Below, piece after piece: positions 8,276-17,208 of a DNA stretch of 64,000 bases. The DNA lies in the NCBI GenBank assembly GCA_028697145.1, contig JAQVFR010000010.1, positions 1 to 64,000 on the forward strand. The letters are read 5' to 3'. Below the pieces are notes generated by a model. The model was not told the origin of the DNA, ran no database searches, and saw only the letters and a program-made list of their open reading frames with translations. The stretch comes from Actinomycetota bacterium (GTDB lineage: Bacteria > Actinomycetota > Geothermincolia > Geothermincolales > RBG-13-55-18). Position 1 is the first letter of the stretch. Each line of letters begins with the position of its first letter. A program made the position numbers and the translations under genes.

Positions 8276-9121
8276 ATGGCGATGGAAACCATGCTCAGCA
8301 GCGCTTCCAGGGAAGTGGTCGTAGGCGGGGAGCGGCCTACCGTGCTCATCGGGGAGAGGATCAATCCCTCCGGGAAGAAGTGGCTCAAGGAGGCCCTCAT
8401 GAAGGACGATCTCGACGTGGTGAGGCGTGAGGCCGTGGCCCAGGCAGAGGCGGGAGCTGACGTCCTGGACGTCAATGTGGGAGTGTTCGGGATCGACGAG
8501 AAGGCGATGCTCCCCAGGGTGGTGGAGACCGTCATGGGAGCGGTCGACCTGCCCCTGTGCATAGACACCACGGACTCCGCGGCCCTTCAGGCCGCCCTCG
8601 AGGCCTACGACGGCAAACCGCTGGTGAATTCGGTGACCGGGGAGGAGGCAAGCCTTTCCAGTGTACTGCCGCTGGTGAAGGAATACGGCGCCGCCGTGGT
8701 GGGGCTGGTGCAGGACGACGAGGGCATACCCAAGGACGCGGTGCGCAGGTTCCAGATCGCCGAGAAGATCCTGCGGCGCGCCGAGGACGCGGGTATCCCG
8801 CGCCAGGACGTGATCATCGACTGCCTCGTGTTCTCCGTGGGAAGCGATACCTCATCCGGTTCGCAGGTCCTGGAGGCCATAAGGAGGGTAAGGGGTGAAC
8901 TGGGCTTGAACGTCACCCTGGGGCTCAGCAATATCTCCTTCGGCCTCCCGGATCGCGATCTCATCAACGGAGCTTTCGCGGCCATGGCCGTTCTTGCCGG
9001 GGCCGGCTGCCTTATCGTGGACGTGGAAAAGGTCCGTCCCTGCGTGCTGGCCGCCGACCTCGTGGCGGGGAAGGACTCACATGCGAGGCGCTACCTTGCC
9101 GATTACCGGCGGCGCAAGTAG
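8276..9121 (+). CDS. Methyltetrahydrofolate:corrinoid methyltransferase (MtgA/AcsE-like)
   Basis: A 281-residue TIM-barrel pterin-binding enzyme. In this family (AcsE, MtgA, the MetH folate domain) the enzyme transfers a methyl group between a corrinoid protein and tetrahydrofolate. The barrel shows LIGERINPSGKKW at the start, AGADVLDVNVG, PLCIDTTDSAALQAAL, PLVNSVTGE, and the LGLSNISFGLP segment typical of the family. It lacks the loops of dihydropteroate synthase. The ATG has GGAGAGGAGAGG in front. As the last gene of the rightward operon it would put methyl groups taken from the upstream corrinoid protein onto tetrahydrofolate, or run in reverse. This completes a full methyl-transfer route to the folate pool. 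Confidence 0.88.
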   Translation: MAMETMLSSASREVVVGGERPTVLIGERINPSGKKWLKEALMKDDLDVVRREAVAQAEAGADVLDVNVGVFGIDEKAMLPRVVETVMGAVDLPLCIDTTDSAALQAALEAYDGKPLVNSVTGEEASLSSVLPLVKEYGAAVVGLVQDDEGIPKDAVRRFQIAEKILRRAEDAGIPRQDVIIDCLVFSVGSDTSSGSQVLEAIRRVRGELGLNVTLGLSNISFGLPDRDLINGAFAAMAVLAGAGCLIVDVEKVRPCVLAADLVAGKDSHARRYLADYRRRK

Positions 9122-9215
9122 GGGGTCCTTCCGGCGGGAAGACATGTTCGAGCACGGGCTCCCGGAGCCAGTGCTCCTCGTCTGATCGCGCTTCATGCCT
9201 CAGCGGACTCACCCG

Positions 9216-9239
9216 CGCCGCGATATCCCCATCGCGGCG
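9216..9239 (+). terminator. Hairpin after the methyltransferase operon
   Basis: A perfect 9-bp stem CGCCGCGAT / ATCGCGGCG with a 6-base loop, 95 bases after the operon's last stop, followed by ACGAGTTTCCC. It is strong but lacks a long T-run, so termination is likely but not certain. Confidence 0.45.
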
Positions 9240-9376
9240 ACGAGTTTCCCGCATCAGGTTCATGCGAGGCCCCGGTTTGTGTTGCGGCCCGCAAGCCTTG
9301 CGGTTAGGCTGTAGGCATAAAGGCGGTCGCGCCGCGCGGGGTTCGCGGCGCGCGGAGGTACGGGGGTCGAGAGACG

Positions 9377-10882
9377 ATGAACCTGGCAGACTTTCTCACC
9401 GAAACGGCGAAACGCGCACCCGACCTGGCGGCCATACGCTTTAACGGCGAGGAGATGTCCTACCTGGAGATGGACCGCCGGGTGGACGCCCTCGCGCGCG
9501 GGCTGCGGGGGCTGGGCTTGAGGCCGGGAGACAAGTGCGTGCTCATGATGCCGAACTGCATAAACTGGGTGCTGGCGTACTACGCCCTGGCCCGCATGGG
9601 AGCGGTGGTGGTGCCGGTCAACTTCATCTACCGCAGGGGGGAGCTGCAGCACATCTTCAGCGATTCCGGGGCGAGGGCCTTCATCGGGCACCGCGACCAC
9701 CTTGCCGAGGCCATGCCGGTCATCGAGTCGCTGCCGGAGATGGGCATCCTCGTGGCGGAGGGAGAGGACGCGCCTGCGGGGTTCACGCCCCTGCCCGAGC
9801 TCTTCGATCACTCGCGGGACTCCGTCCCCTATGCGGCCACCGCCGCGGGGGACCCCTTCGCCATCATCTATACCAGCGGGACCACCGGGCTCCCCAAGGG
9901 GGCCGTGCTCACCCACGGTAACCTCATGAGCGACGTGCTCTCAGTGTCGGGGCTGCGCTCCTCCGAGCCGGGGGACGTCGTGATCTCCGCCCTGCCCCTC
10001 TTCCACATCTACGGGCAGACCCACGCCCTCAACCTCACCATCTACAGCGGGCTCACCCTGCGCATGTGGGACCACTTCGATCCCGCCGAGGTCATGGCGG
10101 CGATCGAGGAGGAGGAGAGCACCATCCTCTACGCCGTGCCCACCATGATCAACCGCCTGGTGGAGCTGGGGAGCGCGAAGCCGCCCCGGAGGTCGAGCCT
10201 GCGCTTCTGCGTCTCCGGCGGAGCCTCGCTGCCGGTTGAGGTCTTCAAGCGTTTCGAGAGCATATTCGACACCTGGATCATGGAGGGATACGGCCTCACC
10301 GAGTGCTCGCCCACCTGCCTCGAGAACCCGCCCGGCCGCACCCGCACCGGCTCCATCGGTTTCCCCATACCCGGGTTCCGGGCCCGCGTGGTCGACGAGA
10401 ACGACGTCGACGTGCCGCGGGGCGAGGTGGGGGAGCTCGTCATCGCCGGGCCGGGGGTCATGAAGGAATACCTCAACCAGCCGGAGGCCACCGCCGTCAC
10501 CCTCAAGGGGGGATGGCTTCACACCGGAGACCTCGCGCTGCAGGACGAGGACGGCTACTTCTTCATCGTAGACCGTAAGAAGGAGCTGATCATCCGGGGA
10601 GGCTACAACGTCTATCCCCGCGAGGTGGAAGAGGTCTTCTACCAGCACCCGGCCGTCCTCGAAGTCGCGGTGCTGGGCATCCCCCACGCGGACCTGGGGG
10701 AGGAGGTGGCGGCCGCCGTGGTCCTCAGGCCGGGCGCGGTGGCGCAGGCGGAGGAGCTGCGGGACTTCGTCAAGGAAAGGATCGCGCCCTATAAGTACCC
10801 GCGCGTGATAGAGTTCGTGGGCGAACTGCCGAGGAACTCCGCGGGAAAGGTGCTCAAGCGGGAGATCTCGCTGGGGGGATGA
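9377..10882 (+). CDS. AMP-forming acyl-CoA synthetase/ligase
   Basis: A 501-residue adenylate-forming enzyme that activates a carboxylic acid with ATP and joins it to coenzyme A. The sequence shows the P-loop YTSGTTGLPKGAV (near residue 166), GYGLTECSP for adenylate binding, TGDLALQDEDGYFFIVDRKK with the hinge aspartate, and the C-terminal GK lysine in NSAGKVLKRE. The size fits the medium/long-chain fatty acyl-CoA ligase group. Chain length cannot be told from sequence alone. It starts with ATG at 9377 after a 250-base gap and ends eleven bases before a convergent HMG-CoA reductase gene. Soluble, with no membrane segment. Confidence 0.92.
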   Translation: MNLADFLTETAKRAPDLAAIRFNGEEMSYLEMDRRVDALARGLRGLGLRPGDKCVLMMPNCINWVLAYYALARMGAVVVPVNFIYRRGELQHIFSDSGARAFIGHRDHLAEAMPVIESLPEMGILVAEGEDAPAGFTPLPELFDHSRDSVPYAATAAGDPFAIIYTSGTTGLPKGAVLTHGNLMSDVLSVSGLRSSEPGDVVISALPLFHIYGQTHALNLTIYSGLTLRMWDHFDPAEVMAAIEEEESTILYAVPTMINRLVELGSAKPPRRSSLRFCVSGGASLPVEVFKRFESIFDTWIMEGYGLTECSPTCLENPPGRTRTGSIGFPIPGFRARVVDENDVDVPRGEVGELVIAGPGVMKEYLNQPEATAVTLKGGWLHTGDLALQDEDGYFFIVDRKKELIIRGGYNVYPREVEEVFYQHPAVLEVAVLGIPHADLGEEVAAAVVLRPGAVAQAEELRDFVKERIAPYKYPRVIEFVGELPRNSAGKVLKREISLGG

Positions 10883-10892
10883 CCCCGGGGGA

Positions 10893-12077
10893 TCAGCCGG
10901 AGTCCCGAGGCCGGTTGCGGCCCAGCTTCTCGTGGGCCCCGACCCATTCGTCGGAGGTGATCGCACCGACCAGGGATATCTCGCCAGCCAGCACCACCGC
11001 CGTCACTATCTCGGCGAATTTAAGTGCGTTGCCTCCGCCCTTGCACCCCAGGATACTCAGGCATTCGCTTTGCGTGGGGAGGCTGGTGCCGCCGCCCACG
11101 GTGCCCACGATGAGGGAAGGCAGGGTGACGCCGAAGTAGAGGCCCCCCTCCGACGGCCTGAGGTCCAGGATGTCCGCGTGGGACTCCGCCACGTTCGCGG
11201 GGTCGTTGCCGCAGGCGATGAAAAGCGCGGCGATGCCGTTGGCGGCATGGAAGCCGTTGCTCACGCAGCCGGCGTAGATGGCGCTAAGGGTCCCGCTGAG
11301 GAAGTTGTCGAGGACGACATCGGTGGTGGTCCTGAGCCTTTCCCTCAGCACCTCGTCGGGTATCTCCACCTCGGCCGTGACCTTCTTGCCCCGGCTCTTG
11401 AGCACGTTCACCTGCGAATACTTTTTATCGGAGCAGAACTTCGAGGCCAGGTTGAACGACTCCACCGCTTCCCAGCCCGGATAGGCCTCCGCGATGTCCC
11501 GGCATACCTGGCTGGTGGCCAGGTTCACCATGTTCTGGCCGGCCGCGTCCCCGGTGTGGAAACCGAAGCGCACGTACACGTTGCGGCCGAGGTTGAAGAC
11601 GTCCACCTCGGTGAGCCTGCCGTGCGAGGTGGTCTTGGCGACGGCGGTGTCCATGACGTCGCGGTTTTCCTCGAGCCACCTGGTGAACCTCTCCGCCTCC
11701 TCGAGGGACGCGAAGCGGAATACCGGGGCGCGCTCCATGTGGTCCTCGAATACCTTGACGCGGCACCCCCCGGATTCCCCGATCACCCGCATGCCCCGGT
11801 TATAGGACGCGACCAGCGAGCCCTCGGTGGTGGCGAGGGGTATGTAAAACTCGCCCCGGGCGTGGTCGCCGTGGATGAGCAGGGGACCGGCGAGGCCGAT
11901 GGGGACCCTGGCCGTGCCGATGTAGTTCTCGATGTTCCCCTTGACCACCTCGCCCGGGTAGGGGTCTTTCTTTATCCACTCGATGCCCGTCCCCATCTCC
12001 TCGATGAAGGCCTGCCGCGCGGCGACGTCCTCTTCCCCGCTGCCGCGGGAGATATGCCGCTCTTTTTCTTCAGACAT
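10893..12077 (-). CDS. Hydroxymethylglutaryl-CoA reductase, class I
   Basis: A 394-residue soluble HMG-CoA reductase, which makes mevalonate from HMG-CoA with NAD(P)H. Family signatures are ENYIGTARVPIGLAGPLL, the catalytic glutamate in TTEGSLVASYNRG, DAAGQNMVN, the lysine in CSDKKYSQVN, GTVGGGTSLPTQ, and the C-terminal histidine in GAHEKLGRNRP. The TRG/NKP pattern and total length fit class I (archaeal, eukaryotic and some actinobacterial), without the membrane anchor of eukaryotic forms. The start is placed at ATG 12077 with AGGGGGCGG upstream. The frame extends to 12161 but reads as low-complexity leader. It suggests a mevalonate route, though no other gene of that pathway is in the window. 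Confidence 0.92.
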   Translation of the reverse strand: MSEEKERHISRGSGEEDVAARQAFIEEMGTGIEWIKKDPYPGEVVKGNIENYIGTARVPIGLAGPLLIHGDHARGEFYIPLATTEGSLVASYNRGMRVIGESGGCRVKVFEDHMERAPVFRFASLEEAERFTRWLEENRDVMDTAVAKTTSHGRLTEVDVFNLGRNVYVRFGFHTGDAAGQNMVNLATSQVCRDIAEAYPGWEAVESFNLASKFCSDKKYSQVNVLKSRGKKVTAEVEIPDEVLRERLRTTTDVVLDNFLSGTLSAIYAGCVSNGFHAANGIAALFIACGNDPANVAESHADILDLRPSEGGLYFGVTLPSLIVGTVGGGTSLPTQSECLSILGCKGGGNALKFAEIVTAVVLAGEISLVGAITSDEWVGAHEKLGRNRPRDSG

Positions 12078-12300
12078 GATGTCCGCCCCCTGGAATCGGC
12101 TCCGTCCATCGTGAACAGCGGATGGAGTCCCCGCGCGGGTGCGCGGAGACCCTCCCCCCAAACGTTATTATATACAGGAATGCGGCTTCATTCCCTCCGG
12201 CTGTCGCCTCCCATGTGCGGCGCATCCGGGATCCGCGTGGATGAGGCAGATGGTGCCGGCGCGGACCCCCCGCCGCCTCGATATGCGCCCTGGCATCTCC

Positions 12301-13542
12301 TCACCTCCCCCCGCGAAAGACCGCGTTGAACTCCGACACCATGCGCTCAGCGAAAGCGTCGTCGTTTATGTGGCAGTCGACCTCGACTACCCGGCCCTTG
12401 TCCTCGAGGGCTTCCTTGACCGCGTCGATAAAGGCGCGGTCGGCCCGGGGGTCGAAGAGGGGGGCGCCCTCCCGGCTGGCATCGGAGAAGCCGCGCAGGG
12501 GTATCACCATCTTTATCGCTCCCCGCGCCGCGTTCATGGCCTCGGCGATACGCGCGCCAACTTTCTCCAGCTCCTCCGCGCTGGTCCTGGCCAGGACGAT
12601 ATAAGGTCCGTGCATGGTCCAGGCGCGTTCCCTGAACTCCTCGGGGACGGCCTCGATCCCCGTGCCGGGAAAGACGTGCATGTCCAGGCCTCCGGGTGCC
12701 AGTACCTGGGGAAGCCCCATCTCCGCCGCGCCGCGCAGCCTTTCCCTCCTCTCCTCCGGGCTCCCCACCAGGCGGGCGATGTATTCCGGCGGGTAGAGGG
12801 TCATGGGGACGTACTCGAAGGTGGTGATGTCGATGATGCCATCGATCATGCCCGCCTCCACCAGGCGGTCCAGCACAGTGGTCTTGGCGTGGAAGACCAC
12901 CCCGTCCCTGCCGCCCGCCTCCAGGCGGGAGATGATCTTCTGCACGGCCGGCGTGGTCACCCCCAGGGCGGTGAGGCCTACGAGGGGCCTGGCGCCGGCC
13001 ATGTCCAACTCGCGCGCGAGCATGCCGATCACGGCCCCGGCCGCGTTAGAGAGCGTCTTCTCCACCACCTTGTTCGTGCCCACGAGGTCGATGGGCGTCT
13101 GCATGACCGTGATGTCCTCGTCCCCTATGGCCGCGGAATCGATGAACGTGGTCACCAGCAGCTTGGGCATCCCGATGGGCAGCTCCTTCATGGCGGCGGT
13201 GCCCAGCGCCGTGGCCGTGGTGCCTCCCAGGCAGATGACTCCATCCAACTTGCCGGTAGAATGCAGCACCCTGACGATGGACCTCACGCCCTCCACCATC
13301 ACCCGGATGGCCTCGGACCTGTCCGCCCCCTTTTCCGCTGCCTCGACCAGCTCGGCCAGGGGCCTGCCCCCGGCTTCGGCCACCCTCTCCCGCGGGTAGT
13401 CGCCGGGGAAGGGGGGATCTCCGAGCACGCCGGCGTCCACGGTCAGCGCCGTGTGCCCGCTCTCCTCCAGGATATCCTTCAGGTACTCGACCTCGTCGCC
13501 CCTGGTGTCCAGGGTGGCGATGATCACGACCGTCTTGCCCAT
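12301..13542 (-). CDS. Tm-1-like ATP-binding protein (UPF0261)
   Basis: A 413-residue member of the UPF0261/Tm-1 family. It opens with VVIIATLDTRGDEVEYLKDIL, the hallmark of the family, and carries the glycine-rich LDGVICLGGTTATALG near residue 105, followed by PKLLVTTFIDSAAIGDEDI. The C-terminal half (MIPLRGFSDAS, LFDPRADRAF) resembles a phosphoenolpyruvate-type TIM barrel. The plant Tm-1 protein binds ATP and viral RNA helicase. Bacterial members have no settled function. It starts with ATG at 13542 and is separated from HMG-CoA reductase by 223 bases. I assign family, not activity. Confidence 0.82.
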   Translation of the reverse strand: MGKTVVIIATLDTRGDEVEYLKDILEESGHTALTVDAGVLGDPPFPGDYPRERVAEAGGRPLAELVEAAEKGADRSEAIRVMVEGVRSIVRVLHSTGKLDGVICLGGTTATALGTAAMKELPIGMPKLLVTTFIDSAAIGDEDITVMQTPIDLVGTNKVVEKTLSNAAGAVIGMLARELDMAGARPLVGLTALGVTTPAVQKIISRLEAGGRDGVVFHAKTTVLDRLVEAGMIDGIIDITTFEYVPMTLYPPEYIARLVGSPEERRERLRGAAEMGLPQVLAPGGLDMHVFPGTGIEAVPEEFRERAWTMHGPYIVLARTSAEELEKVGARIAEAMNAARGAIKMVIPLRGFSDASREGAPLFDPRADRAFIDAVKEALEDKGRVVEVDCHINDDAFAERMVSEFNAVFRGGR

Positions 13543-13691
13543 TGCCTCAACCCCTTTCAGGATCGATACGAACGCGCCGCCCGGCTCCCGTCACGGCCCC
13601 ACTATATCAGCCTGGTGGCGGTGGCGCCTCCGTGGATCGCGCGGAACGATTTGAGCTCTCGACACACGATCTTTCGAAATGGCCAGACCCC

Positions 13692-14096
13692 TCAAGCGAA
13701 AAGGCGGGTGAGGGACACAGCGATGATGCTCACCACACCGGTCAGCGCCGCGCCCCATATGAGGTCGATGACGGTCACCTCGGTCGGCCACTCCCTCAGG
13801 GTCGCCTGGTTGGTGAGGTCGTAGGTGGCGTAGGCGAAGAACCCCAGGATAGCCCCGAGCCCGAAAGTCTTGAGGTAACCGGTCTCGTTGCTCACCGCCC
13901 TCACCACCACCAGGACCGTGGCCCCGAAGGCATAGACGAGATAAAAGACGGCGGCGGGGATCAGCCGCGGTTTCTCCGCCAGGAGGGAGCCTATGCGCGG
14001 GGCGTAGAGACGTTTCGACGTGGTGAACAGCCACACCGAGTCGATGGCCAGCATGGGGACGAGGAAGGTGAAATAGCCGATGACGTATTCTTTCAT
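13692..14096 (-). CDS. DUF2177 membrane protein
   Basis: A 134-residue polytopic membrane protein with four hydrophobic segments. It carries the family's conserved loops AIDSVWLF near the N-terminus and AYATYDLTNQATLREWP in the second half, both recognised from DUF2177. Function is unknown. It lies 18 bases downstream of a DUF1295 gene in a leftward run of membrane and lipid genes (DUF1295 protein, PlsC-like acyltransferase), which hints at a role in lipid or sterol-like metabolism. The stop is TGA-free TAG-type and the start ATG is preceded by GACAGGAGAG. Confidence 0.78.
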   Translation of the reverse strand: MKEYVIGYFTFLVPMLAIDSVWLFTTSKRLYAPRIGSLLAEKPRLIPAAVFYLVYAFGATVLVVVRAVSNETGYLKTFGLGAILGFFAYATYDLTNQATLREWPTEVTVIDLIWGAALTGVVSIIAVSLTRLFA

Positions 14097-14114
14097 TGGA
14101 CTCTCCTGTCTTCT

Positions 14115-14915
14115 CTAGGCCGGCTTCTTGAACCAGGGGATGAAAACGCTCGTCCTCTTCTTGTATTCCTCCCAGCCCGGGGTCTTCTCCATGAGCCTCT
14201 CGGTCATGGGTATTCCGGAGACGAAGAGGAGCATGGAGGTGATGACCACGGGCCCGATGACCCCGATCCATCCCCACGGCTGGTTGACCGCGATGACGAA
14301 GATGCCCCACCACATGGTCGCCTCGCCGAAGTAGTTGGGGTGACGCGTATATCTCCACAGCCCCTGGTCGATGATGGTGCCGCGGTTCTCCGGCACCTCG
14401 AGAAAGGCGTCGAGCTGATGATCGCCTACCGTCTCGAAGAGGAAACCGATGATCCAGACAGCCAGTCCGAGATAATCGGACCAGGCGAGATTTTCCCTGA
14501 TGCCGGACATGATGATGAGCACGGGGGTGACGTTGAGCATGAGGATGACGCCCTGAAAGAGGAAGAGCTGGAAATAGCTGCGCAGGACGAAGTACTTCCC
14601 CCACTGCTCGCGGAACTTGACGTAGCGCGGGTCCTCGCCCCGGCCCCGGTTGCGGCGGTATATGCGTATGCCCAGGCGCAGTCCCCATACCGTCACCAGC
14701 GCGGCGACCAGGAACTGGCGCGCGCCGATAGCGGCGCCCTCCGGTCCGGCGGCAGTGTTTACGATCAGCACCACCCACGCCGTGACGATAAAGCTGGGTC
14801 CCCAGGCGATGTCCAGGATGCTGTTGTCCTTGAGGATGACGGCGGCGACGAAGAGGATGGTGAAGTAGCAGAAAGCGATTATCGCCGCGTACATAATGGT
14901 CTCGGGGATGTTCAT
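14115..14915 (-). CDS. DUF1295 family membrane protein (steroid 5-alpha-reductase-like fold)
   Basis: A 266-residue integral membrane protein with six to seven spans. The C-terminal part carries the DUF1295/ICMT-type signature GLWRYTRHPNYFGEATMWWG, where histidine and arginine residues bind NADPH or a methyl donor in relatives. The N-terminal NSILDIAWGPSF and the tail PGWEEYKKRTSVFIPWF are also typical. DUF1295 proteins are thought to reduce double bonds in lipids, but no substrate is established. It lies between a PlsC-like acyltransferase and a DUF2177 protein in a leftward cluster. Confidence 0.85.
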   Translation of the reverse strand: MNIPETIMYAAIIAFCYFTILFVAAVILKDNSILDIAWGPSFIVTAWVVLIVNTAAGPEGAAIGARQFLVAALVTVWGLRLGIRIYRRNRGRGEDPRYVKFREQWGKYFVLRSYFQLFLFQGVILMLNVTPVLIIMSGIRENLAWSDYLGLAVWIIGFLFETVGDHQLDAFLEVPENRGTIIDQGLWRYTRHPNYFGEATMWWGIFVIAVNQPWGWIGVIGPVVITSMLLFVSGIPMTERLMEKTPGWEEYKKRTSVFIPWFKKPA

Positions 14916-14936
14916 GATTGCCCTCCTGCTTTCAGG

Positions 14937-15722
14937 TCAAAGAGGCTCCTCCAGTCCCTTGCGGATGACCTCTCTCACGTCACGGATGAGTTCGTCCACG
15001 GAGTTCTCGCCGTACGCGCCGGTATCGACCGGCGCATGGATGCGCAGGGTGGCGCGGCCGGGGAAGAGGTCCAGGGTCTTGGGCGGCAGGATCTTGCGGG
15101 TGCCGCTGATACTGACGGGCAGGATGGGCAGGGCCAAGTCGCGCGCGAGCACGAAGGCGCCCTTCTTGAACTCGCCCAGCTCCCCGGTGCGGCTGCGCGT
15201 CCCTTCCGGCAGCATGATGATCGAGGTACCTCCCTGGATCTTCTGCCGCGCCCTCTGCAGTGATCTGTAGGCCTCCTTCGGGTTCGAGCGGTCGATGATG
15301 ATGTTCCCACCCTTCTCGGTGGCGTAACCGAAAACGGGATATTTCTTCAGCTCCTTCTTGATGACCCACTTGAGGTCGATGCCGAGCCAGCCGAAGAGGA
15401 CGAAGATGTCGTAGGAGCTCTGGTGGTTGGAGGCCACGATATAGGACTGTTCACGGGCGATGTTCTCGCGGCCGATCACCGTGACCCGCATGGGGGTGAT
15501 AAAGGCGTTGAAGCGTGACCACCACACGCCCGTGGTGCGGTTGGCCACGCGGTCGTCGAAGAGAAAGATAAAGACGACGCCCAGTCCGACGAAGAAGCAG
15601 GTGGAGATGATGAGCAGCGGCAGGAAGACGAGCCATTTATACGGCTGGTACAGCAGCCATAGGATCCTTCGCGAGAACTTCACGGTACCCGTAGCTGTCC
15701 CTGGACTCTCGGCACCCCTCAT
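14937..15722 (-). CDS. plsC: 1-acyl-sn-glycerol-3-phosphate acyltransferase family protein
   Basis: A 261-residue PlsC-type acyltransferase that places an acyl chain on lysophosphatidate or a related lipid at the membrane. One membrane segment (residues ~27-55, rich in W, L, I and F) precedes the catalytic block. Motif I is SNHQSSYD (H-x4-D), and motif III is LPEGTRSRTGE. Motif IV is seen as LPILPVSISG. The start is ATG at 15722. A GTG thirteen codons further in (TVKFSRR) is an alternative that would drop a proline/glycine-rich leader. It heads the leftward lipid-type cluster with the DUF1295 and DUF2177 genes. A second PlsC paralogue lies at 30353. Confidence 0.9.
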   Translation of the reverse strand: MRGAESPGTATGTVKFSRRILWLLYQPYKWLVFLPLLIISTCFFVGLGVVFIFLFDDRVANRTTGVWWSRFNAFITPMRVTVIGRENIAREQSYIVASNHQSSYDIFVLFGWLGIDLKWVIKKELKKYPVFGYATEKGGNIIIDRSNPKEAYRSLQRARQKIQGGTSIIMLPEGTRSRTGELGEFKKGAFVLARDLALPILPVSISGTRKILPPKTLDLFPGRATLRIHAPVDTGAYGENSVDELIRDVREVIRKGLEEPL

Positions 15723-15884
15723 AGATGATCCCCCCGTCAGGCGCCCGCTGGGCCGGCGGCTGAGCCATGATGCAATACTACCAGAATATCACAGGGACGT
15801 TCGGCGCGATCAATGAGATAGGTCAGGCGCGCGGGCGGGCCATCCGCGGTAAAAAAGATACACCGCAAACGCCCGAGCGGAGGC

Positions 15885-16967
15885 TCAGACCACGACCATT
15901 TCAGGTGAGACTTCGAGCTCCAGCACCCCGTCCTTCGTGTACTCCCAATCCACGGTGGAATCGAGGTCGAGGGCGGCATCGAAGATGCCCTGCATCATGC
16001 CCACGAGCATCAGGTGCAATACGGCGTTTTCCATGCGCATGCGCAGGCCGGTCCTCTTTATCACCAGCTCTTTAATATTTCCCAGTCCCCTCATGGCAAG
16101 GCCGGCTCGGAACTCGTCAACGTTGGCATAATCGCTCATGGCGTAGAAACCGGTCTTGGTGAAGCGGCGCTGGGCTTCCACCACCACCCGGGGGATCTCA
16201 TCCCCCAGCTCCATCTCCAGCTCGCGGAAGATGGGGTCGATCTGGCTCGGCCCCATCACTGCCATGCGCCTGCAGGTCGACCTGCTGGTTATGATCCCAC
16301 GGTCAAAATGCCACTGGTAGCGGGAGAGAGAACTGGGGCCTCCGCAGGTGGCGCACCTGTCGAGTGTGATGTCTCCCTGGTCGTGGCTGTAGCGCTCAAA
16401 GGTGAGCCTTCCTTTCAAGCCCTCGGGATGAGGAGACGGGAAAGCGGTGATCTCGAAGACGCCGGGAGTCTTCTCGGCGTATCTCACGCCGTGGTCGCGC
16501 CCCTGTATCGCCTCGATGGCGCCGCAATGGGCGGCTACGCACATGGGAATCGAATTCGGTTCGCTGACGCTCACGGTGTAGAAATCGCCGTCGTCCCACT
16601 CGCAGCGCATATCCACGAAGCCGTACCTCCCGACACCCATGGGAGCCGCGAGCGCCGCGAGCCCGTCGTCCAGAGACTTCAGATCCAGTCTCTTTTTCTT
16701 CACGAGTTCGTCCACGTTCTTGGGGAGGAAGAGCCCGCAGTAGGTGCGGTAGGTCCTGCGCACGCAGTCTATCACAACATGTGAGATGGGCGTGGCGATG
16801 ATCTCCTCTATGCCGCGGAAGAGGGGGTCGAGGTTCTCGCACTCGGTGAAGACGATACGGTCCCTCTGGTCTCTCGCCTGGACGATATCCCCGTTGTCCA
16901 GCCAGAGGTATTCCTTGGTCAACACGCGCGGAACGCCGCATTCCTTACAGGCCTTCCACTCGCTCAT
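15885..16967 (-). CDS. Unknown protein built of two tandem CxxC-headed domains
   Basis: A 360-residue protein that I do not recognise, made of two related halves. Repeat 1 starts at C7-K-E-C10 and repeat 2 at C205-A-T-C208. Each CxxC is followed by the same order of elements: a Y/W-rich strand (EYLWLDNGDIV versus RYQWHFDRGII), an L/I-DP-x-F-R element (NLDPLFRGIEE versus QIDPIFRELEM), P-I-x-x-VV (ISHVVIDCVRRTYRT versus IPRVVVEAQRRFTKT), VDE (VDELV versus VDEFR), and a final acidic beta region. Each half therefore looks like a zinc-ribbon plus an alpha/beta domain that may bind a ligand, somewhat like V4R-type sensors. No catalytic motif or membrane segment is visible. It lies alone, divergent from an alpha/beta hydrolase gene. 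Confidence 0.6.
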   Translation of the reverse strand: MSEWKACKECGVPRVLTKEYLWLDNGDIVQARDQRDRIVFTECENLDPLFRGIEEIIATPISHVVIDCVRRTYRTYCGLFLPKNVDELVKKKRLDLKSLDDGLAALAAPMGVGRYGFVDMRCEWDDGDFYTVSVSEPNSIPMCVAAHCGAIEAIQGRDHGVRYAEKTPGVFEITAFPSPHPEGLKGRLTFERYSHDQGDITLDRCATCGGPSSLSRYQWHFDRGIITSRSTCRRMAVMGPSQIDPIFRELEMELGDEIPRVVVEAQRRFTKTGFYAMSDYANVDEFRAGLAMRGLGNIKELVIKRTGLRMRMENAVLHLMLVGMMQGIFDAALDLDSTVDWEYTKDGVLELEVSPEMVVV

Positions 16968-17208
16968 CCAGCACCTTCCTTTTCTTTCGCTTGCGTTGTC
17001 TGCGGTGGGATTGCTCCGTCATAGTATCATCTTCGGTGGATCGGACCAGAGCTATAGCTGAATATGACAAAAATGTATGATAGGGCATGGGATGTCGCGC
17101 ACGCCAGTTACGGCTGCATGGAAGATCGTTTATCGGGGCGAGGCGATCGTTTGGAATCATGGACCGGGGCTGGGAGCGGGAGAGCGCGCGTTGAGAAAGG
17201 AGGCTGCT

